Positions 46,078 to 54,173 of a stretch of 64,000 nucleotides of DNA are shown here, in pieces; within the stretch, counting starts at the first letter, position 1, and each line of letters begins with the position of its first letter. The translations under genes and the position numbers were made by a program. The DNA is taken from positions 203,426 to 267,425 of the forward strand of contig NZ_KZ614147.1 of the NCBI RefSeq assembly GCF_002886185.1, in the 5' to 3' direction. Below the pieces are notes generated by a model. It saw only the letters and a program-made list of their open reading frames with translations. It searched no databases and had not been told where the DNA came from. The DNA comes from Salipaludibacillus neizhouensis (lineage in GTDB: Bacteria > Bacillota > Bacilli > Bacillales > Salisediminibacteriaceae).

Positions 46078-46530
46078 TTAACTTTTAAACTCTATAAAGT
46101 GGCTTGAATTGGGATAGAGATTTCCCTTCGAAAATCCTAAAGAAGTATAAAATTTATCAGCCTGTTCCGTATCTGTATGAAGCACCAAAATTTTATAATG
46201 TCTTTTTGCATCGTCAATTATTTTTTTTACTAAAAGGCTTCCAATACCGTTTCTCCTATACTCTCTTCTAACATAAAACCTTCTCAACCTACCAATAGAT
46301 TGTTCATTTGAGAATGGGTCTTTATTTAATCCACCAATAGCAACAAGAACACCTTCCTTACTAAACACGCCAAATAAACCTTCTCCAGAATGATTAAAAG
46401 TATTACTGCCACTTTTATAATCATTTACTAATCTTTCTACAAAACGAAAGCCATCTTCTTTGCTTTGCTTTACCAAACTATCCAAATCACAATACAACAG
46501 ATTTATTTGCTTTACCTCATATTCCCCCAA
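46078..46530 (-). CDS. GNAT-family N-acetyltransferase
   Basis: About 150 residues with the GNAT core: LRRFYVRREYRRNGIGSLLVKK (acetyl-CoA pyrophosphate loop R/Q-x-x-G-x-G/A) and a C-terminal LHTDTEQADKFYTSLGF. TTG at 46530 is best spaced from AAGGGTGG; GTG three codons earlier is possible. Substrate unknown. It sits between the IS110 element and copy B of the dispersed repeat. Confidence 0.8.
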   Translation of the reverse strand: MGEYEVKQINLLYCDLDSLVKQSKEDGFRFVERLVNDYKSGSNTFNHSGEGLFGVFSKEGVLVAIGGLNKDPFSNEQSIGRLRRFYVRREYRRNGIGSLLVKKIIDDAKRHYKILVLHTDTEQADKFYTSLGFSKGNLYPNSSHFIEFKS

Positions 46531-46686
46531 TTTACCCACCCTTCGAATTACGTAATTTTTGTTGAACTATTCTCCCAGTTTGTCTAAGTGAAAAGTTTTA
46601 TAAACTCTCACATATTCTAGTATCATTTTAACATAAATCCCCTAATTACTTTTCAAACTCTTAGGAACTACTCTTCAACCATTTGC

Positions 46687-46886
46687 CCCTATACACAAAG
46701 AAAGAACGCAAATCTTATTACAGATTTGCGCCTGTTTGTTGAAGAATGAATCGCTAGCAATTTGGTAAAAGTAACCTAGCTTATTGCACTAACGCTTGCC
46801 CATTAGTGCAAAATAATTATATTTTCACCATACAAATTTAGATGATATGACCATTAACTTCAATTGTTCCTGAGACACCCATTCGG
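46687..46886. repeat. Dispersed ~200 bp structured repeat, copy B
   Basis: Partner of 33292-33493. The opening hairpin is CGCAAATC/GATTTGCG, where one base pair has changed on both arms relative to copy A. Confidence 0.75.
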
Positions 46887-46931
46887 AAAATGTTCTTTCA
46901 TTCATTTATTTTGTCTCAAAGTTCTAGAGGC

Positions 46932-48014
46932 TTACTCTCCAACCATCCCATCTCCATCATTATCTCGCATATAGGGGTATAACCAATGATCACTCGTTAT
47001 TGGCATACTGAAACCACCTGCTTTTGCTTCTTTAATTGTCACCTGTCCATTACCGTTAGTATCAACGCTAGAAACATCACCGTTTGTGCTTGAGGTAGTT
47101 GAATCGGAAGGCTCACTCTCTGTTAAACCGAGTGATTCGTTTACTTCATCAGGATTCACATTGTCAAATGTATCAACGATTTCGTTACCCATTAAAGTAT
47201 AGGTATACTGATAACTTGAAGGAATCTGCGTTTCCGTATTCGGATAAGTAATAATTGCTTCAAAACTAGTGGCTCCACCTCCGCTACGGATCGCATTTTC
47301 CATATAAGCTTGATCACCATGTCGGTTGAGCGTACTTTCTTGTGGGGTAATATTATAAGCATTCGATACCCCTCCGAGAGAATCAGCAATAATATGTCCT
47401 TCATCTAAAACGTCACTTTCGACACCAAGAACCTTTGCCTCATCAGAGTAGTATCTACCAGACGATAATACAGGTTCGTTATTGTCATCTTGTATAATGA
47501 TTTCGTCAGCAATGACACGTACTAGTTGCCCGTATTCATTAGTAAATGCCCAATATTCACGGTCCCCATAACCAATGTCAACGACGACGTTAGATTCACG
47601 ATATCCAGACAAATCACCACCATCAACTTCAATAAGTTTGTATCCTGAGAACAGATCTTCATTTGTTTCAGGTGGTGTTTCCTTTACTACTGGTTCATCA
47701 ACAACCTTAGTGGTAGCTTCTTCCTTTTCACTATTGTTATTTGTATTAGCTGTGGTTACTTCTTGTGGATCTGTTTCTCCATCTAGTTCTCCATCTGTTT
47801 CACTATTTTTGTTTGTATTAGCAGTGGTATCTTCTTGTAGATCTGTTTCTCCATCTAGTTCTCCATTTGTTTGACTATTGTTATTTGTATTAACTGTGGT
47901 TACTTCTTGTAGATCTGTTTCTCCATCTGTATTGGATGCATCTTCTACGTTGGTACAACCAAACATAAAGATGGTCGTTAAAAGTAAGATTAAATAGTTC
48001 ATTTTCTTTTTCAT
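46932..48014 (-). CDS. Secreted lipoprotein DNA/RNA non-specific endonuclease with acidic repeats and calcium-binding tail
   Basis: A 360-residue protein. The signal peptide has the lipobox FMFGC (Cys20), so it is membrane-anchored outside the cell. Residues ~30-100 hold three tandem ~24-residue repeats (DGETDLQEVTTANTNNNS-like), a flexible acidic spacer. The nuclease part has GESDVLDEGHIIADSLGG-like residues (the His of the DGHI motif is catalytic in the NucA/ββα-Me family) and an Asn-rich downstream segment. The C-terminus DTNGNGQVTIKEAKAGG and DNDGDGMVGE resembles EF-hand/Excalibur calcium loops. A role in DNA scavenging or competition is inference. Confidence 0.78.
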   Translation of the reverse strand: MKKKMNYLILLLTTIFMFGCTNVEDASNTDGETDLQEVTTVNTNNNSQTNGELDGETDLQEDTTANTNKNSETDGELDGETDPQEVTTANTNNNSEKEEATTKVVDEPVVKETPPETNEDLFSGYKLIEVDGGDLSGYRESNVVVDIGYGDREYWAFTNEYGQLVRVIADEIIIQDDNNEPVLSSGRYYSDEAKVLGVESDVLDEGHIIADSLGGVSNAYNITPQESTLNRHGDQAYMENAIRSGGGATSFEAIITYPNTETQIPSSYQYTYTLMGNEIVDTFDNVNPDEVNESLGLTESEPSDSTTSSTNGDVSSVDTNGNGQVTIKEAKAGGFSMPITSDHWLYPYMRDNDGDGMVGE

Positions 48015-48274
48015 GTTAGGACTCTCCTATAATAGTTTCATGTTGTTCATTCTAAAAATCTCGGAAGGTTAACATAAGTTAACCTATTGATACTTCCAAT
48101 TACTTTACGAACATCAGCATTCGCAAGAGAATTCCAATGTGAAATCCAATGCGTTTCGAAATGTGAATTTCTTTATTAATCTCTGAGCTTTTTAATCTTG
48201 ATTAATAGATGCTGAGGATAACTTAAAACCATAAATCAAATAATCATTGTAAGATGAGCAAACCTCAAATCTAC
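48015..48274. other. Intergenic region
   Basis: About 260 bases. The segment near 48135-48175 is loosely similar to 37870-37910. No gene. Confidence 0.4.
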
Positions 48275-48595
48275 TTATTTCATAAATACTTCAATTAACT
48301 CAAAAAGCTTCTTTTTATCTTTTTCGGATAAATTCTCTCCTTTATACTTTAGCGGGCGATACTTTAAATTATTTAGTTCAATTTCTTTTGATATTTCCTC
48401 ATCATTTAATCCAACTAAGAAATCCAAGGAGACATTGAAAAAATTTGCTATTTTAATCAAGTTGTCTATTGGTGGTGTTCGATCTCCTAGCTCATAGCTA
48501 GTTATTTGACTTTTATTCAGTTCTAACTTATCCGCTAACTCTTTTTGACTCAAATTTATTTCTTTTCTTAACATTGAAACCTTTTTTCCTATCAT
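48275..48595 (-). CDS. XRE-family repressor
   Basis: A 106-residue protein with cro/C1 HTH: MLRKEINLSQKELADKLELN, then SQITSYELGDRTPPIDNLIK, and LDFLVGLNDEE, typical of phage-type repressors. Divergent from the XRE gene at 48733, with an operator-promoter between them: a lysis-lysogeny-like switch or satellite master repressor arrangement. Confidence 0.85.
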   Translation of the reverse strand: MIGKKVSMLRKEINLSQKELADKLELNKSQITSYELGDRTPPIDNLIKIANFFNVSLDFLVGLNDEEISKEIELNNLKYRPLKYKGENLSEKDKKKLFELIEVFMK

Positions 48596-48655
48596 CTATA
48601 TCACCTTCTCTTTCTATTCTAATCGAAACGAAGCTTATTAACACGGACTAAATGT

Positions 48656-48705
48656 TTGACATAATACTAAAAGTGAACTAATATTTAATATAAGTTCACT
48701 TTTAG
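48656..48705 (+). promoter_or_regulatory. Divergent-region promoter with 13 bp inverted operator
   Basis: TTGACA at 48656 and TAATAT at 48679 with 17 bp spacing make a near-consensus promoter. Arms CTAAAAGTGAACT (48667-48679) and AGTTCACTTTTAG (48693-48705) are perfect inverted repeats flanking the -10 box, so binding would block it. One of the adjacent XRE proteins is the likely binder. Confidence 0.8.
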
Positions 48706-48732
48706 TGAATAAAGAAAGGGATGATTATATAT

Positions 48733-49116
48733 ATGCATAATACAATTTATACTTACAAAGACGTTTCATCGGATGTTAGCCGTAAATTATTTGATCTAAG
48801 AAAATCACACAATTTATCTCAGAGACAAATAGCTAAAGCTATAGGACATAACCAATCTCATATTAATATGTTGGAAACGGGAAAACGCGAATTAACACTC
48901 GAAACGTTATACAAGTTTGCAGTTTTCTATGATGTCTCAATGAGTGACCTACTAGCTATAACTAATAAAACTTCTACTGTCACTGAAGAACCGTCAGAAA
49001 TGCAAAAACTAATTAATGAACCTTCTGTACGAAATCTACTAACAAAAGCAACACTAGAAGAATTAAAGTTGTTAGCACGAATTTATCTATCTAGTAGGAA
49101 TGTCGCTATTGAATAA
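48733..49116 (+). CDS. XRE-family regulator
   Basis: About 127 residues: KLFDLRKSHNLSQRQIAKAI, then SHINMLETGKRELTLETLYK, and a C-terminal LLTKATLEELKLLARIYLSS. An ATG at 48721 is directly against the AAAGGG and so too close; the ATG at 48733 is preferred. Overlaps the next gene by 17 bases, so the regulator and the GIY-YIG-like protein are translationally linked. Confidence 0.8.
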   Translation: MHNTIYTYKDVSSDVSRKLFDLRKSHNLSQRQIAKAIGHNQSHINMLETGKRELTLETLYKFAVFYDVSMSDLLAITNKTSTVTEEPSEMQKLINEPSVRNLLTKATLEELKLLARIYLSSRNVAIE

Positions 49117-49741
49117 TAATGTGGATCCTCAAATAAACCTAGTCAGCAAAAATGTAATAGAACTCGTTCGATCTTTAATACGTTATCACACTGAATCCCT
49201 CACAGAAAAACAACTAAACTTTATTCTTTATGAAGTATTTGGTGAAACAGGAAAAATATTTTCGGGTAACATTTCTACTTTCTTCGAGCACAAAGAAGAA
49301 TATGATCGGCAATATCACTTAGGTCATGTATACTTATTGCATTTTCTTAACTACGATATTGCAAATGGCTATGAGTATTATCTCGGTCAGACTCGACGTA
49401 AAATAGACATACGCATAAAAGAACATGAAAGGGATTATGAGAGTGCTGTTGTTTTAGTAGACACGATAGAAAGCCTCAATCCTTTCTTAACGGAAACACT
49501 AATCACCAATCTATGGGACAGTAAATCGAAGCGCACGATAAAAAAAGGCAGTAACTATCCCTCAAGCTTATTCAACCTAACAAATTACGACCTAGGATGG
49601 TTTAAGAGTAAAAAAAAGTTTAGCATGGTGATAAATGACTCTATTCAATATTCAAAGCCCTTACTAGAAGACTCTATTCGCCCATTTGTTGAACAGATTA
49701 GTACTCTAATTAACCGTATTAAAACACAAGGATCTAATTAA
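49100..49741 (+). CDS. GIY-YIG-like nuclease coupled to an XRE regulator
   Basis: A 213-residue protein. The middle segment HVYLLHFL, then YYLGQTRRKIDIRIKEHERD, matches the GIY-YIG core spacing: first Tyr strand, YLG in place of YIG, then the conserved Arg and a helix. TLITNLWD could supply the metal-binding Glu/Asp downstream. The first ~75 residues are helical and unrecognised. GIY-YIG nucleases serve in homing, restriction and repair. Expressed from the operator-controlled promoter through the XRE gene. Confidence 0.5.
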   Translation: MSLLNNNVDPQINLVSKNVIELVRSLIRYHTESLTEKQLNFILYEVFGETGKIFSGNISTFFEHKEEYDRQYHLGHVYLLHFLNYDIANGYEYYLGQTRRKIDIRIKEHERDYESAVVLVDTIESLNPFLTETLITNLWDSKSKRTIKKGSNYPSSLFNLTNYDLGWFKSKKKFSMVINDSIQYSKPLLEDSIRPFVEQISTLINRIKTQGSN

Positions 49742-49830
49742 GAGTAACAATGGGAGAAATTATCAATACAATTTCTATAGTTAAATTAAATTCGAGCTTA
49801 AACCATTAATACTATTGAAACTAAGACAAG

Positions 49831-49952
49831 AGGTTAATTGGGTTAATTAGGTTAATCACATTTATATTATAGATTATATTTTATACTTAATATCATAAAT
49901 TATTATTAAACTTTAATATATAAACCATTAACCCTGTTAACCCTGTTAACCT
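49831..49952. other. Candidate replication origin: inverted triple iterons around an AT-rich core
   Basis: Three tandem 9 bp units (A/G)GGTTAAT(T/C) at 49831-49857, then 68 bases of almost pure A/T, then three units in the opposite orientation (CATTAACCC, TGTTAACCC, TGTTAACCT) at 49926-49952. It lies immediately downstream of the primase/helicase gene. Iterons on either side of an AT-rich segment next to rep is the published organisation of origins in staphylococcal pathogenicity islands. Confidence 0.65.
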
Positions 49953-50018
49953 TATCACTAGAAAAATAAAAATAGAAGACAACCAAAGCCATTGCGACTT
50001 TGTTGCCTTCTATTTCTC

Positions 50019-51308
50019 TTAGATCGTAGTATTAGTATTCAAGGTCAATCCAACCATAAATCGTTTATTCTTTGCTCCGACCTTCTTTTTAAACCCCCTT
50101 TCTTCTAGTGAAGCAATAAATTCTGTCTTTGTTAAAACAGATTCGTTATTAGTTGCTCGAAAACTTTTATATTGCTCATACAGTACTTTAATTTCTACAT
50201 TAACAAGATTAGCTATTGAGCACATTTCATCTAGAAATTGTTTGAGTGGATCCATGTCTTCTCTATACTTGTTTACTTCCTGCATAATCGATTCAGGCTC
50301 ATTTAGCCCTTCTTGTTTCCACAATTTGAAGCCGTCTACTGCCCACTTTAGAATTCCCTGTTGTTCACTTCTAAGCTTATCAGAGAGATTCCGATCTTTT
50401 TTCTCCGTTTCTAGATTCATATTAAAAGGGATGATCCTGAGTCTTCGCCATATTCCTTCATCATTACCTAGTATGACAGGTTTGTAATTTGAGCTAAAGA
50501 AAATCTTGAATTCCGGTTTAAACTCAAAGTATTCTTTTCTTAGGAACCTAGCTGTAACTTTGTCTCCTCCCGTTAGTTGTTTAACCTGCGCCTCCGCTAA
50601 AACTTTACCTTTTTCAGATTCAACTGCTACAACAAAACGTGTTTTATTTAGTCTTGCAATATCACTATTTATTGTATTTTCATATTGCTTTGTTATAAAT
50701 GTTTCTGGATTAGTCTGTTTAGCATATCCACCTAAAATATCTTGAATAGCCTCTATAAACTTTGATTTTCCATTTCCCCCATTACCTATTAAGAAAAAGA
50801 GAACTTCTTCTGAGGTATTAGCAGATAACGAGTATCCTATTGCTTTCTGAACAAAGTGTATAAGTTCATAATCTGTTTCACCTAACTTGTTAATAAAAAC
50901 CTCCTTCAGAAACTTCTCCCATCTATCAGCTTTCGCATTCGGATAATAATCTACCGGTGCAATTTTAGTAATATACTTTGATGGATCATGTGGCAGTAGG
51001 TTTCCAGTTTTTAAGTCGATAATTCCATTGTTAACATTCAACAAGTCTGGGTCTACATCTGGCTAATCGTTTACTACACTTACCATAGGCTTAAGATCTT
51101 GAATGCTGTGTATTCGAAGACTTCTAGTCTCACAACGTTCTGCCCATTTAAACATTGCTTTTCTATAATCATCATTATCAACTCTTTTAGCTTCTTGATA
51201 AATTAGACTAAATGTCCGGTTTGTAATGGTTTCGATCTCTTTTTTTCGATATTCAACCCATCTTTTTCCAGACCATACTAGCCAACCTCGTTCATTGCAG
51301 AACGAATT
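50019..51308 (-). pseudogene. Phage/plasmid primase-helicase (P4/D5 family), C-terminal part, interrupted
   Basis: The longest open part, 50019-51044, encodes the D5/P4-type superfamily 3 helicase: Walker A FLIGNGGNGKSKFIEAI, Walker B-like region with RFVVAVESEKGK, sensor FFSSNYKPVI and a GIWRRLRIIPF segment. Upstream in the same frame, separated by an in-frame TAG (51063-51065), lies GWLVWSGKRWVEYRKKEIET, which normally precedes this helicase. Nothing in frame precedes that. The primase half is missing here, but a matching AEP fragment lies at 53409-53826. In the intact form it would unwind and prime at the island origin. Confidence 0.78.
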
Positions 51309-51359
51309 TTATATTCATCCCTCTGAATCTCTTGGGCTATCATTGGTGGTTTTACCCAC

Positions 51360-51503
51360 CTAGCCAACTAGTTTTCTTATATGGTCCAACTGTGACCGTG
51401 TGAAGGTGAAGTCTAAATCTTCTAAAACAATAGCCGTTTCACCAGAGTTATATTTCATGTGGTAGTTGATGGAGTCGAGTGCTTTTTCTTCTGAACTTCT
51501 CAT
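51360..51503 (-). CDS. Small phage-type protein (47 aa)
   Basis: Begins MRSSEEKALDSINYHMKYNS and continues TAIVLEDLDFTFTRSQL. The start overlaps the preceding small gene by an ATGA junction. A coding-like continuation in another frame (WVKPPMIAQEIQRDEYKIRS) follows its TAG, so it may be shortened by a frameshift. Function unknown. Confidence 0.45.
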   Translation of the reverse strand: MRSSEEKALDSINYHMKYNSGETAIVLEDLDFTFTRSQLDHIRKLVG

Positions 51504-51664
51504 ACTTTTTCTACCAAGTGTTTGTATTTTCGGTCGAATCGTTCTATGGATTTCTTTCTCAATTCCTTCGCACCCTCACAATTACAACTGATCAATCGAT
51601 AAGCACCTAAGAAAGCATCTTCAACTATTTTCCCTTGGTCATTACATTTATCGCACTTAATCAT
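51500..51664 (-). CDS. Small Cys-rich protein (54 aa)
   Basis: Starts MIKCDKCNDQGKIVEDAFLG and has a second Cys pair in LISCNCEGA, giving a zinc-ribbon-like CxxC/CxC pattern. Start overlaps the stop of the DnaC-like gene as ATGA, stop overlaps the next small gene likewise. Coupled translation in the replication module. Confidence 0.55.
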   Translation of the reverse strand: MIKCDKCNDQGKIVEDAFLGAYRLISCNCEGAKELRKKSIERFDRKYKHLVEKV

Positions 51665-52455
51665 GACAAACCCCTCAGTCTGTGGTTGAGTTTCTTTCGG
51701 TCACCCTTTACTACCACGATGAACTTCTTGCACATTTCGTATATCCGGCTTGCTAGTGCTTCGTCTAATTCGAACATGTCATCAATAATTAGTTCTGACG
51801 AGATAAGGACGGGCATATGATTCAAGTATCGGTGGTTGATGACCGAGTACATTTGTTCTAATTGCCATTCTGTAGCGCGTGGCGTACCCTTTACCGGCTT
51901 GAATAAGTCATCTACGAATAGCACGTCCACTTTTTTCATACGGTGTATCTTTGCTTCCAACTTTTGAAAGTCATCCTTCAAGTCGCTAAATCCTTCTACA
52001 TAAGGGAAGTAGAGGACAGATACATTTTTACGCATAAGGTTGTTGGATACTGCCATGAGTATGTGCGTCTTCCCTGCGCCTGATTGGCCTAACAAAGCTA
52101 TGCTGTTACCTCTGTCTTCTCGTATGTCTTTAAATTCTTTGAGGTACGACATCGCACATTGATACATGTCTTTTATTTGAGAGTCTTTATCCGTTGTGTC
52201 AAAATTCTGAAATCCGAGTTTAGCAAACTCTTTCGTTATAGCGCTGTTCTTCATAATCCGTTCTGTGCGTTTTCTTTCTACACATTCGCAATCATGCCAA
52301 AACTCATAACCCTCTGCATTTTTAATAATGAATCCCATGAAATCATTACATTCTTCACACTCTATCTCTTCCGATCCACCCTGTTCTATTGCCGAGGATG
52401 GCACCTTCTCTTTCATCCTTTGGATAACTTTTTCCATTCTTTCCATTCCATCCAT
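51661..52455 (-). CDS. DnaC/IstB-like helicase loader ATPase
   Basis: A 264-residue AAA+ protein. An N-terminal zinc-finger-like region ECEECNDFMGFIIKN with DCECVER is followed by Walker A LLGQSGAGKTHILMAV, Walker B VDVLFVDDLF and a sensor region PVLISSELIID. Such proteins load the replicative helicase at phage origins. AAGGGTGATG precedes the ATG at 52455. The gene overlaps the end of the replisome organizer gene by about 100 bases. Intact. Confidence 0.82.
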   Translation of the reverse strand: MDGMERMEKVIQRMKEKVPSSAIEQGGSEEIECEECNDFMGFIIKNAEGYEFWHDCECVERKRTERIMKNSAITKEFAKLGFQNFDTTDKDSQIKDMYQCAMSYLKEFKDIREDRGNSIALLGQSGAGKTHILMAVSNNLMRKNVSVLYFPYVEGFSDLKDDFQKLEAKIHRMKKVDVLFVDDLFKPVKGTPRATEWQLEQMYSVINHRYLNHMPVLISSELIIDDMFELDEALASRIYEMCKKFIVVVKGDRKKLNHRLRGLS

Positions 52456-53191
52456 TTACATCACCCTTTTGATTTAGGTATCCTTCAAACTTAGAACTAA
52501 ATAACGTGTCTGGTCGAAGGTACTTACTCATATCATCTTTCTTTAGCCATTCACCTGATTTCACATCGATCACTCGTTTAAAGTCCTCTAGTCTGAATCC
52601 TTCGTTCCATCTTGCTTTTATCAAGTCTTTCGTTTTATTAGTCGTATGTTTATATTTAGATGAAGTCGCATCGTTGAGATAGGTGACTATCTCGACATAA
52701 GGTATATCATTACTTGGTTTATCAATACTTAGTTCATCAATACTTAGTTCATCAGTACTTAGTTCATCAGTACTTAGTTCATCAGTACTTAGTTCATCAG
52801 TACTTAGTAGTTGCGGATTATCCATTGATGGTTTATCCATTGATGGTTTATCCATGTATGGTTTATCCACTAGTGGTTTATCCATGTATGGTTTATCCCT
52901 ATATGGTGTTTCAAATACTGACGTTTCCCAATCAAGTTTACCTTCACTATTTCGCTTGCGGTATCTCTTCATATATCCCATTAACTTCAATTCTTTAATG
53001 GCTGATTTCAAGGAGTCTTTACCGTCTCTAGCATGTTTTTCTAACTCGGTATCATAAAATGTCCAGTCATCAGGCATGGATAACATATAAGCAAGTAACC
53101 CTTTTGCCTTCCAAGTTAATTCAACGTCATTTAATGCGGTTCGATTCATTACAACGTAGTTATTTTCTTTTTTATCTCTGTAGATGCCCAT
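52355..53191 (-). CDS. Phage replisome organizer-like protein with variable repeat linker
   Basis: About 278 residues. The N-terminal winged helix (MNRTALNDVELTWKAKGLLA, HARDGKDSLKSAIKELKLMG) is a replication-initiator HTH_36-type domain. A linker of 5-residue repeats (MDKPS-like, then STDEL-like, about 105-150) follows. The C-terminal domain of Phg_2220_C type has IVTYLNDATSSKYKHTTNKT and FKRVIDVKSGEWLKKD. It binds the origin and recruits the loader. ATG at 53191 follows AGAGG. A distinctive final 40 residues overlap the dnaC-like gene. Confidence 0.78.
   Translation of the reverse strand: MGIYRDKKENNYVVMNRTALNDVELTWKAKGLLAYMLSMPDDWTFYDTELEKHARDGKDSLKSAIKELKLMGYMKRYRKRNSEGKLDWETSVFETPYRDKPYMDKPLVDKPYMDKPSMDKPSMDNPQLLSTDELSTDELSTDELSTDELSIDELSIDKPSNDIPYVEIVTYLNDATSSKYKHTTNKTKDLIKARWNEGFRLEDFKRVIDVKSGEWLKKDDMSKYLRPDTLFSSKFEGYLNQKGDVNGWNGKNGKSYPKDEREGAILGNRTGWIGRDRV
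52712..52905 (-). repeat. 15 bp tandem repeats inside the replisome organizer gene
   Basis: Six units of ACTTAGTTCATCAGT-like sequence (52712-52801) and about six of CCATTGATGGTTTAT-like sequence (52818-52905). All are in frame, coding for the 5-residue linker repeats. Confidence 0.9.
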
Positions 53192-53281
53192 TGTCCTCAC
53201 CTCTGTATATAATCCTTTTAATGTGGTAAAATGTAGTTAAGAATGTTTTAGCTTGCGCCCTCTTACTTGGTGGTTAGAGGG

Positions 53282-53416
53282 TTATTTTGTATACCTTTCA
53301 AAACAGTGTGAATTACAAAAACTTGGATTGTCTTTCGGGTACGAGCTTTCATACTTTGTCGATTCACCACAATTCTTACAAATGATTGGTGGTTCTTCCC
53401 ATTTCGCTTCAAACAA
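53282..53416 (-). CDS. Small zinc-finger-like protein (44 aa)
   Basis: TTG start with GGAGG eight bases upstream. Encodes MFEAKWEEPPIICKNCGEST then FCNSHCFERYTK, a CxxC plus CxxxC pattern. It overlaps the end of the broken primase fragment, so it may have arisen or been preserved as that gene decayed; a real phage-type small gene is the simpler reading. Confidence 0.5.
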   Translation of the reverse strand: MFEAKWEEPPIICKNCGESTKYESSYPKDNPSFCNSHCFERYTK

Positions 53417-53826
53417 TATGATATCCTCCACCGGAGTCCACAATCATTGTCGGCTTTATCCCAAAGCTTTCTAGAAGGGATAAACCTTCTTTTTTTTGCG
53501 GTAAATTAATTGCTGAATGCTTCCCATCAGAAGTATCTATATCAATCCATACTGCTGGAATAGAAAGTACTTCATCATTTCCACCTCTAGAATAACCAAT
53601 TGGTTTACTTTGCCTCAAACCGATATACATGGTGCTTAAGTTTAAGCTTCTGGATCATCATAGATGCTTCATATGATTTATCGATCTTAAATGAGTAAGA
53701 TTCTAAAAACTTGCTTGGTCCTTTGTTGCCACTTTCATCGATAAGAGCAGGACTTATAACAACGTATCCCTCTTGTCCTTCATATAGCTCTTTCAAAAAA
53801 CTTGTAGAATCTATCAATGACTTCAT
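53409..53826 (-). pseudogene. AEP-type DNA primase N-terminal fragment, frameshifted and truncated
   Basis: Two frames join at about 53620: first SFLKELYEGQEGYVVISPAL, then YIGLRQSKPIGYSRGGNDEV, AVWIDIDTSDGKHSAIN and IVDSGGGYHIV. The DxD in WIDIDT and the SGGGYH motif are hallmark residues of archaeo-eukaryotic-type primases in P4/RepB-like proteins. The gene ends with TGA right after the second motif. The remaining primase and the helicase domain are absent here. The D5 helicase fragment at 50019-51308 is the plausible other half. Confidence 0.72.
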
Positions 53827-53906
53827 CCTCTCTAAATAACTTAAGACTATTAAAAATAGTTAGTCTTCACATTCTTATCATCTAGCCCGCCAGCATATCA
53901 TTTTTG

Positions 53907-54173
53907 TTATTTCTTATGCTTATTCATAAATGCAGTGATGTCCTCTCGATCGATTAAAAATTTTCCGCGAATTTCAATAATTGGCATTTCAAGCTTTTTT
54001 AAATGTGTAAAGGAAATTCCAATATATTCGCATGCCTCTTTCTTTGTCATATACCGTTTATGTCCTGCATGCTCCTTAGCAGTTTCAAATGCTTCTTTAC
54101 TTAGTTGATAAAACAAATTATAGTAACTCGATTTAAATTCATCTGAAATTTGTAGTGGGATATACTCTTCCAT
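53907..54173 (-). CDS. xis: Excisionase-like helix-turn-helix protein
   Basis: An 88-residue protein with HTH_17/MerR-like DNA-binding segment RYMTKKEACEYIGISFTHLK and a C-terminal KFLIDREDITAFMNKHK, as in excisionases of Gram-positive islands. Located next to and divergent from the integrase gene. An imperfect inverted repeat (TAGTAATA...TATTACTA) lies just upstream at about 54193-54237. Confidence 0.75.
   Translation of the reverse strand: MEEYIPLQISDEFKSSYYNLFYQLSKEAFETAKEHAGHKRYMTKKEACEYIGISFTHLKKLEMPIIEIRGKFLIDREDITAFMNKHKK

Noticed and set aside
37840-48175. Short similarity between 37870-37910 and 48135-48175
   Set aside because: Only ~35 loosely matching AT-rich bases around AAATCC-ATGCGTTT; too short and isolated to call a repeat family.
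52712-52905. Possible CRISPR array
   Set aside because: Units are contiguous 15 bp coding repeats without unique spacers; no cas genes are present in the window.
52714-52998. Plus-strand open frame of repeated Tyr-Leu-Val-His units
   Set aside because: It is the antisense shadow of the 15 bp repeats in the replisome organizer gene, which has the domains and ribosome-binding site.
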